From NCBI RefSeq assembly GCF_018736065.1, contig NZ_CP076128.1:2666001-2730000 (forward strand): a stretch of 64,000 nucleotides of DNA, read 5' to 3'. Position 1 is the stretch's first letter, and the number at the start of each line of letters is the position of its first letter. The notes under the pieces were generated by a model that saw nothing but the letters and a program-made list of their open reading frames with translations, searched no databases and was not told the origin of the DNA. Position numbers and translations under genes: made by a program. The stretch comes from Flammeovirga kamogawensis (lineage in GTDB: Bacteria > Bacteroidota > Bacteroidia > Cytophagales > Flammeovirgaceae). Shown one piece after another: positions 18,925 through 26,539 of this stretch.

Positions 18925-19091
18925 TAATTCTATTTATTGATTTAAAATATCACTTTACTAAAACTGTTTTTACCAAAATAGAGTTAACTACTCTGTGAAG
19001 ATGCTTTCTTAACCTATATCAATTTTTTGATAAATTTTATTTTAGCAGCTTTGCATCAACAAAAAAATATAAACATAAGAAAACCTTATCA

Positions 19092-20261
19092 ATGAAAAAT
19101 TTTGAGCTTTGGAACCCTACTCGCCTAGTATTTGGTGAAAACAGAATTGAAGAAATAAACAAGTACATTCCTGCAGATGCTAAAAACATTATGGTGTTAT
19201 TTGGTGGTGGAAGTGTAAAGAAAAATGGTATTTATGATTTAGTACATACAGCTTTAAAAGACCGTAATGTTGTTGATTTTGGAGGAATTGAAGCTAACCC
19301 TCGTTATGAAACAATAATGAAAGCTAGAGAACTTGCCATCAAAGAAAATGTAGACTTCCTTTTAGCTGTTGGTGGTGGTTCTGTAATTGATGCAACAAAA
19401 TTATTATGTGTTGCTATTCCATTTACAGAAAGTGAGCCTTGGGATATTATTAAAAAAGGATTAGGGAAAAAAGTAACTGAAGCTGTTCCATTTGGGACAA
19501 TCTTAACTTTACCTGCAACGGGTTCTGAAATGAACTCAGGTTCTGTAGTTACTAGAGAAGAAACAAAAGAGAAATTAGCTTTTGGAGGCCCTCTATGTTT
19601 TCCTAAATTCTCTATTTTAGATCCTAGGGTTGTTGCTTCATTACCTCAAAGACAGATTGTAAATGGTATTACAGATGCTTTTACACACGTTTTAGAACAA
19701 TATATTACTTACCCTGCCGATGCTCCTTTACAAGACCGTATTGCAGAGGGAGTACTACAAACATTAGTAGAAATTGGACCTAAAGTTATTGCCAACCCTG
19801 GCGATAGTACTGTTGCTGGTAACTTTATGTGGTGTTGCACAATGGCATTAAACGGTTTAATTCAGCAAGGAGTACCAACTGATTGGGCTACTCACATGAT
19901 AGGCCATGAACTTACTGCATTATATGAAATTGACCATGCTAGAACTTTAGCTATTATTGGACCTAACTTATATAGAGTGATGTTTAATAATAAAAAAGAT
20001 AAATTAGCTCAATATGGCGAACGTGTTTGGGGAATTACAGAAGGTAATATTGAACATAGAGCACAAGCTACTATCGAGAGAACTGTAGAATTCTTCCATT
20101 CAATGGGTATTGACACTAAAATTTCTGATTATACAGAAGATTATGCGGAAGTTGCTAAAACTATCGTAGATCGTTTTGCTGATCGTAAATGGTTAGGATT
20201 AGGTGAACGTCAAGATATCTCTTTAGAGAAGGTACAGGAGATTGTAGAAATGAGTATTTAA
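19092..20261 (+). CDS. yqhD: YqhD-type iron-containing NADP-dependent alcohol dehydrogenase
   Basis: A 389-residue group III metal-dependent alcohol dehydrogenase that closely follows E. coli YqhD along its length (WNPTRLVFGE, FGGGSVKKNGIYD, LAVGGGSVIDATK, LTLPATGSEMNSG). Such enzymes reduce aldehydes, including reactive ones from lipid peroxidation, with NADPH. The predicted metal ligands are Asp195, His199, His268 and His282, in GITDAFTHVLEQY and THMIGHELTALYEIDHARTLA. Family length is normal. It diverges from the SDR gene and ends at a shared terminator. The symbol is given by similarity of motifs; actual substrate range is inferred. Confidence 0.9.
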   Translation: MKNFELWNPTRLVFGENRIEEINKYIPADAKNIMVLFGGGSVKKNGIYDLVHTALKDRNVVDFGGIEANPRYETIMKARELAIKENVDFLLAVGGGSVIDATKLLCVAIPFTESEPWDIIKKGLGKKVTEAVPFGTILTLPATGSEMNSGSVVTREETKEKLAFGGPLCFPKFSILDPRVVASLPQRQIVNGITDAFTHVLEQYITYPADAPLQDRIAEGVLQTLVEIGPKVIANPGDSTVAGNFMWCCTMALNGLIQQGVPTDWATHMIGHELTALYEIDHARTLAIIGPNLYRVMFNNKKDKLAQYGERVWGITEGNIEHRAQATIERTVEFFHSMGIDTKISDYTEDYAEVAKTIVDRFADRKWLGLGERQDISLEKVQEIVEMSI

Positions 20262-20286
20262 GTCACTCTTATATATCATAAATAAG

Positions 20287-20322
20287 AAAGTCCTTGCAAA
20301 ATAGATTTGCAAGGACTTTTCT
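20287..20322. terminator. Bidirectional terminator between yqhD-like gene and SIP gene
   Basis: Perfect 14-bp stem AAAGTCCTTGCAAA (20287-20300) with TTTGCAAGGACTTT (20306-20319), T run on the plus side. It lies between two convergent genes. Confidence 0.88.
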
Positions 20323-20330
20323 TTTTAGTT

Positions 20331-21056
20331 CTACTCCAATCCCTTCTTCTCCGGGTTCCAAAACGGCTTAGCCTTAATTTGAGAAACCTCCCACTTCAGC
20401 TCTTTCCTAAAAAATTGAGTAAGAGCAACGCAAAGACGGCTATCACCAGCTATATAAACCATTCGCCTCCCTTTCATTAATGGAAGGCTTTTTTTTATTT
20501 CATCAAGAACCTCATTTATTGGATTTTGAGGTTTCTTATAAAAATCAAAAGGAGTCTTATTGTCTACATCAGGAAAAAAATCATCTTGATTTTCACTATA
20601 AATTATACCTTTAATATATTTATTAGGTCCAAGTTCCCTCTGAATCATGTACAAATGAGACAGTGCTGAAAGGTCTCCAATCATTAGGTAACTATCCGAC
20701 ATTTCATCCATCAAAAACTTTCCAGTTTTCAATTTACAAAATAGCTTATCACCCACTTTACAATTTGAAACCCAATACGACCCAATACCATTACTATGAG
20801 TAGCTACAGCAATATCTATTACCCCATTTTTAAGATCAACATTCCATATGCTATAACTCCTAATTTTATCTTTCATCGACAACTCGTCTTTGCCAATTCC
20901 AATACCAACTCTAAGAAAAGCTCCAGGAATAATATTCATTTTTGAAAACTCATCACTTTGAATCCGAATATGAAATGCAGACTTAGATAATTGTTTCTTA
21001 TAGATAATCTCAGTTTCAGTAAGTACTGACTTTAATATTTTTTCTAAAATTTTCAT
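20331..21056 (-). CDS. Siderophore-interacting protein (FAD-dependent ferric-siderophore reductase-like)
   Basis: A 241-residue SIP/ViuB-family flavoprotein, a cytoplasmic reductase class that releases iron from ferric siderophores using NAD(P)H. The FAD-binding motif is RSYSIWN (about residue 65), followed by the domain swap segment IDIAVATHSNGIGSYWVSNCKVGDKL, the NAD-domain start YLMIGDLSALSHLY, and the C-terminal VYIAGDSRLCVALTQFFRKEL. It is the last gene of a three-gene minus-strand unit behind an ECF sigma factor and a small membrane protein, with a 9-bp gap to the latter. This suggests regulated iron or redox function. No siderophore receptor is adjacent. Confidence 0.85.
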   Translation of the reverse strand: MKILEKILKSVLTETEIIYKKQLSKSAFHIRIQSDEFSKMNIIPGAFLRVGIGIGKDELSMKDKIRSYSIWNVDLKNGVIDIAVATHSNGIGSYWVSNCKVGDKLFCKLKTGKFLMDEMSDSYLMIGDLSALSHLYMIQRELGPNKYIKGIIYSENQDDFFPDVDNKTPFDFYKKPQNPINEVLDEIKKSLPLMKGRRMVYIAGDSRLCVALTQFFRKELKWEVSQIKAKPFWNPEKKGLE

Positions 21057-21065
21057 TTTAAATTA

Positions 21066-21383
21066 TTACTCCTTTGAATCTGTAAAATCAGTATTTTCTT
21101 CTTCCTTTTTACATTTTCTATTTTTCATCTGGTGCATAAATTTCTCTCTACGCATCATCGCTTTTTCTTTCCCCCTAAAACCTGGTCCTTTCCCTTTGCC
21201 AAATACAATTTTTGACATTACTAGTAAACCTAAAGCTTGCCAAAAAGTAATAGTTGTTAACCCAAATATTACAGGCATTAGCCAATTCCATAACAGCATA
21301 AAAGTTAATGTCACTGCAGTAACCGCTACAACCCCAAATGCCATCATTTTAGCAATTCTCTTTTTGTTCGAAAACTTTTTCAT
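21066..21383 (-). CDS. Small membrane protein in an ECF sigma operon
   Basis: A 105-residue protein with two predicted membrane segments, about residues 12-34 (MMAFGVVAVTAVTLTFMLLWNWL) and 36-58 (PVIFGLTTITFWQALGLLVMSKI). They are followed by a strongly basic cytoplasmic-type tail (GKGKGPGFRGKEKAMMRREKFMHQMKNRKCKKEE). I do not recognise a named family. It sits between an ECF sigma gene and the siderophore-interacting reductase gene, so it may be part of the sigma factor's target set or its membrane partner, but it lacks the zinc motif of ZAS-type anti-sigma factors. Confidence 0.75.
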   Translation of the reverse strand: MKKFSNKKRIAKMMAFGVVAVTAVTLTFMLLWNWLMPVIFGLTTITFWQALGLLVMSKIVFGKGKGPGFRGKEKAMMRREKFMHQMKNRKCKKEEENTDFTDSKE

Positions 21384-21433
21384 AATATATTTTTTCTGTG
21401 ATTATTTCTTAATGAAGAATTATTTTTAACCAT

Positions 21434-21985
21434 TTATTCTTTAAGCTGATTAAAGAGGTCTTCTAAATGTTCTCTCAGATACAATACAGCATAGCGCTTT
21501 CTACTTATCAGTGTGTTTACAGAATTTCCAGTAATATCAGATATCTTATTAAAGCTATACCCTTCTAATTCATGCCACTCAAAAACTTCACGTTGTTCTT
21601 TCGGAAGCTCTTTCAATCTCAGCTGAATTTCTTCCCATATCATGTCCAACATTAGTTGTTCATCTGGCATTGATTCTAAAGAAGGTAGTAGATCCATTAA
21701 ACGTAAGCCTTCTTCATCATCTATTTTTGAATTTTGATCTTCGATAGAAACTGTTTTTTTCTTTCTTCTGTAATCGACAATTTTATTTTTAGCGACAGTA
21801 TAGAGCCAAGAGATTGATTTGCGCAAATCAGAGATCTCATCAAATCCCCCAACAAAACTCAAAAACACATCCTGAGCGATGTCTTCCGCATCTTCCATTG
21901 AACCTACCTTACCTTTGATGTAATTCTTCAAACGGCCTTGTTCCTCTTGGAATGTGTTTTCTATATTTTCGTTTTTCTCTGCCAT
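21434..21985 (-). CDS. ECF-type RNA polymerase sigma factor
   Basis: A 183-residue sigma-70 family ECF factor. Region 2 is visible as GKVGSMEDAEDIAQDVFLSFVGGF (about residues 26-49) with the DNA-melting helix SWLYTVAKNKIVDYRRKK. Region 4 is LRLKELPKEQREVFEWHELEGYSFNKISDITGNSVNTLISRKRYAV (about 122-167), with its helix-turn-helix. Region 3 is lacking, as expected. It heads a minus-strand unit with the 105-residue membrane protein and the SIP reductase. The 5' leader contains a 7-bp inverted repeat at 22000-22020. The stimulus is unknown; iron or oxidative stress is suggested only by the downstream reductase. Confidence 0.92.
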   Translation of the reverse strand: MAEKNENIENTFQEEQGRLKNYIKGKVGSMEDAEDIAQDVFLSFVGGFDEISDLRKSISWLYTVAKNKIVDYRRKKKTVSIEDQNSKIDDEEGLRLMDLLPSLESMPDEQLMLDMIWEEIQLRLKELPKEQREVFEWHELEGYSFNKISDITGNSVNTLISRKRYAVLYLREHLEDLFNQLKE

Positions 21986-21999
21986 AATTATTGTATCTA

Positions 22000-22020
22000 T
22001 CTCTTAAGTCGGATAAGAGA
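22000..22020 (-). promoter_or_regulatory. Inverted repeat upstream of the ECF sigma gene
   Basis: TCTCTTA (22000-22006) and TAAGAGA (22014-22020) form a perfect 7-bp inverted repeat, 15 nt before the sigma factor start. It could be an operator or a leader hairpin; no protein partner can be named. Confidence 0.35.
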
Positions 22021-22138
22021 AGATTATATTTTATGAAAAGTGATATTTTTTATATTTTTTTCTTGAGAATGCCTTTTAGAGTACAAAAACAACAGTTTTG
22101 AGTTCAAAAATATTTTATTCCTTATAAATCTAAGTACA

Positions 22139-22168
22139 TAAAAAAAGCACACCAGTTTATGATGTGCT
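22139..22168 (-). terminator. Weak terminator-like hairpin after the coiled-coil gene
   Basis: AGCACA (22146-22151) pairs with TGTGCT (22163-22168) and the minus strand continues into a T run. The 6-bp stem is short, but its position 25 nt after the gene end fits. Confidence 0.5.
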
Positions 22169-22193
22169 AATTTTATTGAAGTAATTTTTCAAT

Positions 22194-22580
22194 TTATGAT
22201 TTCAACATTTCTATTTGTTGTTTTAACAATGAAATGATTTCTTCTTTATCACCAAGTTGAGATTTAAGCATTTTTACTTCTGCTTTTAATTGTTCAACCT
22301 CGTTTGAAGACACTGGAACTTCCTCTTCTTTGTGCTTCTTCTTTTTCTTTGATTTGATTTCGACATGGATATTCTCCGTATCAGGGTTTTCCGATTTAGA
22401 CTTAGTTACTTCTACATCTACAGTCTTAGATGCTTCTTGAGCCTCTTCTACAGCCCCTTGAACTGCCTCAAATACATTTTTGATTGTGTTCTTTACTTTG
22501 TCCTTCTGAAAGTCATCTTTCATTCTAGGAAACACAAAATCATTTAGAATATCCTCAAATGGATTGTCTTTCTTACTCAT
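22194..22580 (-). CDS. Hypothetical charged coiled-coil protein
   Basis: A 128-residue soluble protein with three parts: an N-terminal segment (MSKKDNPFEDILNDFVFPRMKDDFQKDKVKNTIKNVFEAVQ-like helix, residues 1-40), a highly charged linker with lysine repeats (SKKKKKHKEEE, about 77-87), and a C-terminal heptad-type coiled coil (NEVEQLKAEVKMLKSQLGDKEEIISLLKQQIEML, about 93-127). No family is recognised. It might oligomerise or bind nucleic acid through the basic linker, which is inference. It lies between the ECF sigma operon and the tRNA array. Confidence 0.65.
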   Translation of the reverse strand: MSKKDNPFEDILNDFVFPRMKDDFQKDKVKNTIKNVFEAVQGAVEEAQEASKTVDVEVTKSKSENPDTENIHVEIKSKKKKKHKEEEVPVSSNEVEQLKAEVKMLKSQLGDKEEIISLLKQQIEMLKS

Positions 22581-22703
22581 GGTTTTATTTCGTTAATTAA
22601 TTTGACATAAATGCACTTTAAATTTGTGCTATAGTAAGTTAACGAAATCAAACGAAATGAGTTACGTGTAGTTTTAAATTTTTATCTGATGCTACAAAAA
22701 AAG

Positions 22704-22738
22704 CAAAAAAAAAATCCTGCCTCATTTCTGAAACAGGA
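22704..22738 (-). terminator. Terminator of the tRNA-Glu operon
   Basis: On the minus strand TCCTGTTTCA and TGAGGCAGGA pair over 10 bp (two G-U) with a GAAA tetraloop, followed by a run of ten T. It lies 6 nt beyond the 3' end of the last tRNA. Confidence 0.9.
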
Positions 22739-22743
22739 TAATG

Positions 22744-22815
22744 TACTCCGTACGGGATTCGAACCCGTGCTACCAGGATGAAAACCTGGCGTCCTAACCC
22801 CTAGACGAACGGAGC
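22744..22815 (-). tRNA. tRNA-Glu(UUC), copy 7 in transcription order
   Basis: A 72-nt cloverleaf: acceptor GCTCCGT/ACGGAGT, D arm GTCT/GGAC, anticodon stem CCAGG/CCTGG with loop TTTTCAT (anticodon TTC), T arm ACGGG/CCCGT with TTCGAAT. Discriminator A, no encoded CCA. The first pair is G1-U72. Confidence 0.97.
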
Positions 22816-22848
22816 GGGGTATTGATTTTGAGTCTCAACTAGACTATG

Positions 22849-22920
22849 TACTCCGTACGGGATTCGAACCCGTGCTACCAGGATGAAAACCTGGCGTCCT
22901 AACCCCTAGACGAACGGAGC
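22849..22920 (-). tRNA. tRNA-Glu(UUC), copy 6
   Basis: Identical in all 72 positions to the other six copies; anticodon TTC in the loop TTTTCAT. It is separated from copy 7 by a 33-nt spacer carrying a short hairpin (AGTCT/AGACT). Confidence 0.97.
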
Positions 22921-22953
22921 GGGGTATTGATTTTGAGTCTCAACTAGACTATG

Positions 22954-23025
22954 TACTCCGTACGGGATTCGAACCCGTGCTACCAGGATGAAAACCTGGC
23001 GTCCTAACCCCTAGACGAACGGAGC
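22954..23025 (-). tRNA. tRNA-Glu(UUC), copy 5
   Basis: Identical 72-nt copy with anticodon TTC. The spacer to copy 6 is of the G/C variant (tgagtctcaactagact on the plus strand). Confidence 0.97.
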
Positions 23026-23058
23026 GGGGTATTGATTTTAAGTCTCAATTAGACTATG

Positions 23059-23130
23059 TACTCCGTACGGGATTCGAACCCGTGCTACCAGGATGAAAAC
23101 CTGGCGTCCTAACCCCTAGACGAACGGAGC
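23059..23130 (-). tRNA. tRNA-Glu(UUC), copy 4
   Basis: Identical 72-nt copy with anticodon TTC. The spacer to copy 5 is the A/T variant (taagtctcaattagact on the plus strand). Confidence 0.97.
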
Positions 23131-23163
23131 GGGGTATTGATTTTAAGTCTCAATTAGACTATG

Positions 23164-23235
23164 TACTCCGTACGGGATTCGAACCCGTGCTACCAGGATG
23201 AAAACCTGGCGTCCTAACCCCTAGACGAACGGAGC
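23164..23235 (-). tRNA. tRNA-Glu(UUC), copy 3
   Basis: Identical 72-nt copy with anticodon TTC. The spacer to copy 4 is the A/T variant. Confidence 0.97.
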
Positions 23236-23268
23236 GGGGTATTGATTTTGAGTCTCAACTAGACTATG

Positions 23269-23340
23269 TACTCCGTACGGGATTCGAACCCGTGCTACCA
23301 GGATGAAAACCTGGCGTCCTAACCCCTAGACGAACGGAGC
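23269..23340 (-). tRNA. tRNA-Glu(UUC), copy 2
   Basis: Identical 72-nt copy with anticodon TTC. The spacer to copy 3 is the G/C variant. Confidence 0.97.
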
Positions 23341-23373
23341 GGGGTATTGATTTTAAGTCTCAATTAGACTATG

Positions 23374-23445
23374 TACTCCGTACGGGATTCGAACCCGTGC
23401 TACCAGGATGAAAACCTGGCGTCCTAACCCCTAGACGAACGGAGC
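23374..23445 (-). tRNA. tRNA-Glu(UUC), copy 1 (promoter-proximal)
   Basis: Identical 72-nt copy with anticodon TTC, 18 nt downstream of the -7 box of the array promoter. The spacer to copy 2 is the A/T variant. Confidence 0.97.
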
Positions 23446-23463
23446 AACTGTTTTTTGCGAGTG

Positions 23464-23495
23464 CAAAGGTAATTGAGAACCCTATTCACTCCAAA
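23464..23495 (-). promoter_or_regulatory. Promoter of the tRNA-Glu array
   Basis: The minus strand carries TTTG (-33) at 23492-23495, then 20 nt, then TACCTTTG (-7) at 23464-23471, matching the Bacteroidota consensus. Transcription would start just before the first tRNA. Confidence 0.8.
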
Positions 23496-23596
23496 CTATT
23501 TGCAAAAAAAAGCAGAAATATTACAATCATTAAGAAATAATCGTCCTAAATCGACTAATTTGAAGCATATTCAATGATAATCGTAAATAAATTTAA

Positions 23597-24355
23597 ATGA
23601 TAGATCTTTTAGAAAATAGTTACAAAAAATACAATCAGCCTAATTTTATTAAAGATGACCCAATTTGTATCCCTCATAAATTCACAAAAAAAGAAGATAT
23701 TGAAATTATGGGCTTTTGGGCATCGATGCTTGCTTGGGGGCAAAGAAAAACAATTATCAATAAATGTAATGAGTTGGTGAACATGATGGACAATGCTCCT
23801 CATGATTTTATTATGCATCATACAGAAGCTGATTTGAAACCATTCCTTACTTTTAAGCACCGAACTTTTAATGACATTGATACTTTATATTTTTTATCTT
23901 TCTTTCAGCGTCATTATCAAAAATACAATTCTTTAGAAGATGCTTTTTTACTTGGATTCAACAAGGAAGATCAAAATGTAGAAAATGCTATAATCGGGTT
24001 CCATGATTATTTTTTTAATCAAGATGATGCACCACAAAGAACCAGAAAACATATTGCTACTCCCGCTCGAAAATCAGCTTGTAAAAGAATAAATATGTTT
24101 TTGAGGTGGATGGTTAGAAAAGATGACAAAGGAGTTGATTTTGGTATATGGAATACAATTCAAACCAAACAACTGATTTGCCCACTAGATGTACATGTTG
24201 AGCGCGTGAGTAGAAAACTACATCTCTTAGACCGCAAACAATCAGATTGGAAAGCAGCTGTAGAACTCACCAATCACTTAAAACAATTTGATGCTAACGA
24301 CCCTGTAAAATATGATTTTGCTTTATTTGGCTTGGGCATTGAAAAGTTTGCATAA
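23597..24355 (+). CDS. DUF2400 / TIGR02757 family protein
   Basis: A 252-residue soluble protein of the DUF2400 family, conserved in Bacteroidota and some other bacteria and without an established function. Recognisable segments are DPICIPHKFTKKEDIEIMGFWASMLAWGQRKTIINK (about residues 21-56), the RTRKHIATPARKSACKRINMFLRWMVRKDDKGVDFGIW block (about 147-184), and LICPLDVHVERVSRKLHLLDRKQSDWKAAVELTNHLKQFDANDPVKYDFALFGLGI. The latter resembles the helix-hairpin-helix arrangement of DNA glycosylase-like folds, a possible hint at a nucleic-acid role, not a proof. It has no obvious operon partner. Confidence 0.85.
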   Translation: MIDLLENSYKKYNQPNFIKDDPICIPHKFTKKEDIEIMGFWASMLAWGQRKTIINKCNELVNMMDNAPHDFIMHHTEADLKPFLTFKHRTFNDIDTLYFLSFFQRHYQKYNSLEDAFLLGFNKEDQNVENAIIGFHDYFFNQDDAPQRTRKHIATPARKSACKRINMFLRWMVRKDDKGVDFGIWNTIQTKQLICPLDVHVERVSRKLHLLDRKQSDWKAAVELTNHLKQFDANDPVKYDFALFGLGIEKFA

Positions 24356-24450
24356 GCACCAATAAAATTGATCATTATCACCTAACATATTCATAAAAAA
24401 GCATACATTTATCATATAAACGTAAAACAAACACCTAAAAAGAAATTATC

Positions 24451-24846
24451 ATGAAAAAAATACTACTCCTACTTACATTTTTAACCTCCTTTTTGGTTTC
24501 ATTTACTTATACCCCATTAGAAGAAAGCATAAAAAGAGGACAAGGTGTGTATATGATTAATTGTATGCATTGTCATATGTCAGATGGACAAGGTATAGAA
24601 CCTTCTGTACCTCCATTAGCTGGAATTAAATATTTAGTAGAAAATAAAAGCCAAGCAATTAGACAAGTACTCCATGGTTTAGAAGACCCAATTGAAATAA
24701 ATGGTGTTACTTATGATAAAGGTTCTATGCCTGAACAAGGGGCATTAAGCGATGAAGATGCTGCAGATGTTTTGAACTATATCAGGAATTCTTGGGGTAA
24801 TAAAGCAGAAATAATTACACCTCACGAAGTAGCAATGGAACGTTAA
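24451..24846 (+). CDS. Periplasmic class I cytochrome c
   Basis: A 131-residue exported mono-heme cytochrome c. A signal peptide spans about residues 1-20 (MKKILLLLTFLTSFLVSFTY). The heme-attachment motif CMHCH follows at about residues 38-42, the downstream PPLAG loop is typical, and the axial methionine is probably in KGSMPEQGALSDEDAADVLNYIRNSW near the C-terminus. It carries electrons in the periplasm, perhaps to a terminal oxidase. Neighbours (DUF2400, purM) are functionally unrelated, so its partner enzyme is not identified here. Confidence 0.92.
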   Translation: MKKILLLLTFLTSFLVSFTYTPLEESIKRGQGVYMINCMHCHMSDGQGIEPSVPPLAGIKYLVENKSQAIRQVLHGLEDPIEINGVTYDKGSMPEQGALSDEDAADVLNYIRNSWGNKAEIITPHEVAMER

Positions 24847-24916
24847 CTTCATTTAATTCGGTAAATATTTATAAATCTTAATTAAAAAGTATAATTTTAC
24901 GGCATTAGCACATACG

Positions 24917-24930
24917 CACGTAAGTACGTG
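24917..24930. promoter_or_regulatory. Short palindrome upstream of purM
   Basis: CACGTA (24917-24922) and TACGTG (24925-24930) are perfect inverted repeats with a 2-nt centre, 43 nt before the preferred purM start. A possible operator; no known regulator is matched. Confidence 0.35.
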
Positions 24931-24972
24931 ATGCTATGGGCTTTTCAAATTTATATCAACTTATCGAATCTC

Positions 24973-26139
24973 ATGCAAGAGCGATACGCACAACGCGGTG
25001 TTTCCGCCTCAAAAGAGGACATCCACAATGCAATCAAGCGTTTGGATAAAGGCTTATTTCCTAAAGCATTCTGCAAAATCGTTCCTGATATTCTAACAGG
25101 CGATCCAAACTACTGTGCCATTATGCATGCCGATGGTGCGGGTACAAAATCTTCTTTAGCTTACCTATATTGGAAAGAAACAGGTGATATATCTGTTTGG
25201 AAAGGTATTGCTCAAGATGCAATTATTATGAATACTGATGATTTACTTTGTGTTGGAGCAACAGGAAGTACTCTCTTATCATCAACAATTGGGCGTAACA
25301 AAAACCTTATACCAGGTGAAGTTATTTCTGAATTGATTAATGGTACAGAAGAAGTTCTTCAGATGCTAAGAGACAATGGTTTCGATATTCATAGTACAGG
25401 TGGTGAAACAGCAGATGTAGGAGATTTAGTTCGTACAGTTATTGTAGATAGTACTGTAACTACACGAATGCGTCGTGACGAGGTAATAGACAATAGCAAC
25501 ATCAAAGGTGGTGATGTTATTGTAGGATTAGCGTCTTACGGTCAGGCAACTTATGAAAGTGAATACAATGGTGGTATGGGTAGTAATGGATTAACTTCTG
25601 CCCGTCATGATGTATTTGCAAAATATCTTGCCGATAAATATCCTGAAAGTTTTGACCCACAAGTTCCTAACGAACTAATTTATTCGGGTAACCAAAAACT
25701 TACAGATACTATTGCCGATTTAGCTTTAGATGCAGGTAAATTAGTATTATCTCCAACAAGAACGTATGCTCCTATTATCAAAAAGGTATTAGATGCATTA
25801 AGACCAGAAATTCATGGTATGGTACATTGTAGCGGTGGTGCACAAACTAAAGTGCTTCATTTTGTAGACAATGTTCATGTTATAAAAGACAATTTATTCC
25901 CTATCCCTCCATTGTTTGATATGATTCATAAAAACAGTGGTACAGATTGGAAAGAAATGTACAAAGTCTTTAATATGGGCCATAGAATGGAAATCTATGT
26001 AGATCCTAAACACGCTCAAGAGATTATTGACATTTCGAAATCATTCAATGTTGATGCTCAAATTGTAGGTCGTGTTGAACATAAAGAAGGTGGAAAATCG
26101 TTAGATATCCATTCTCCTTACGGTACTTATTCTTATTAG
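24973..26139 (+). CDS. purM: Phosphoribosylformylglycinamidine cyclo-ligase (AIR synthetase)
   Basis: A 388-residue PurM of the Bacteroidota type, which closes the imidazole ring to make aminoimidazole ribonucleotide in purine synthesis. Visible: the RYAQRGVSASKEDIHNAIKR N-terminus, HADGAGTKSSLAYLYWKETGD with the ATP-binding DGAGTK loop, DAIIMNTDDLLCVGA, STGGETADVGDL, and the C-terminal GMVHCSGGAQTKVL and NMGHRMEIYVDP. The frame extends upstream to a GTG at 24928, but that extension has no resemblance to PurM and crosses a palindrome; the ATG at 24973 is preferred. A terminator follows 55 nt after the stop. Confidence 0.93.
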   Translation: MQERYAQRGVSASKEDIHNAIKRLDKGLFPKAFCKIVPDILTGDPNYCAIMHADGAGTKSSLAYLYWKETGDISVWKGIAQDAIIMNTDDLLCVGATGSTLLSSTIGRNKNLIPGEVISELINGTEEVLQMLRDNGFDIHSTGGETADVGDLVRTVIVDSTVTTRMRRDEVIDNSNIKGGDVIVGLASYGQATYESEYNGGMGSNGLTSARHDVFAKYLADKYPESFDPQVPNELIYSGNQKLTDTIADLALDAGKLVLSPTRTYAPIIKKVLDALRPEIHGMVHCSGGAQTKVLHFVDNVHVIKDNLFPIPPLFDMIHKNSGTDWKEMYKVFNMGHRMEIYVDPKHAQEIIDISKSFNVDAQIVGRVEHKEGGKSLDIHSPYGTYSY

Positions 26140-26193
26140 TTTATAGAAGAAGTTAAAAAATAAGTTTATACCTTTTTTAGCTATTTCTAATTG

Positions 26194-26232
26194 AAAACGA
26201 ACTCCTTAGTTATTTAAAGAGTTCGTTTTTTT
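26194..26232 (+). terminator. Rho-independent terminator of purM
   Basis: 11-bp stem AAAACGAACTC (26194-26204) with GAGTTCGTTTT (26219-26229), followed by further T residues. Confidence 0.85.
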
Positions 26233-26539
26233 ATGCTCAAAAATTTAATACAATAAAAAAACATACATACAATACTGAATATCAATATGATAATTGACGA
26301 TAATGAATAAAAAGATTAAATTAATTAATAGTTGTAATTCTCTACTTAAACCTAATATAGCCACTCAATAATATCAATCACCGTAACACACTATCAAAAC
26401 CCTTCCAAAAGAAAACTACTATATCATTACTATTAAAATAAGAATAAATAAAAAATGATTTCACAATATCTACTCAAATTCAATACACAATTTTAATTAA
26501 CCTTTAATCTCAACTATCCCATTATCAAAATAACTTATT
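26233..26539. other. AT-rich intergenic region before the adhesin gene
   Basis: About 300 bp without an ORF, RNA gene or strong inverted repeat that I can see. It presumably holds the promoter and a long leader of the 26540 gene; no perfect TAnnTTTG element was found near the start. Confidence 0.5.

Larger units (their letters stand above)
22744..23445 (-). repeat. Seven-unit tandem array of tRNA-Glu, 105-bp period
   Basis: Seven identical 72-nt tRNA genes are separated by six 33-nt spacers. The spacers are of two types differing at two linked positions (G/C or A/T), in the order G/C, G/C, A/T, A/T, G/C, A/T by ascending coordinate. This points to unequal crossing-over or gene conversion between whole units. 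Confidence 0.95.

Noticed and set aside
22744-23445. Regular 72-nt repeats with 33-nt spacers, superficially like a CRISPR array
   Set aside because: The repeat folds into a complete tRNA-Glu cloverleaf and the spacers are nearly identical to each other, so it is a tRNA array.
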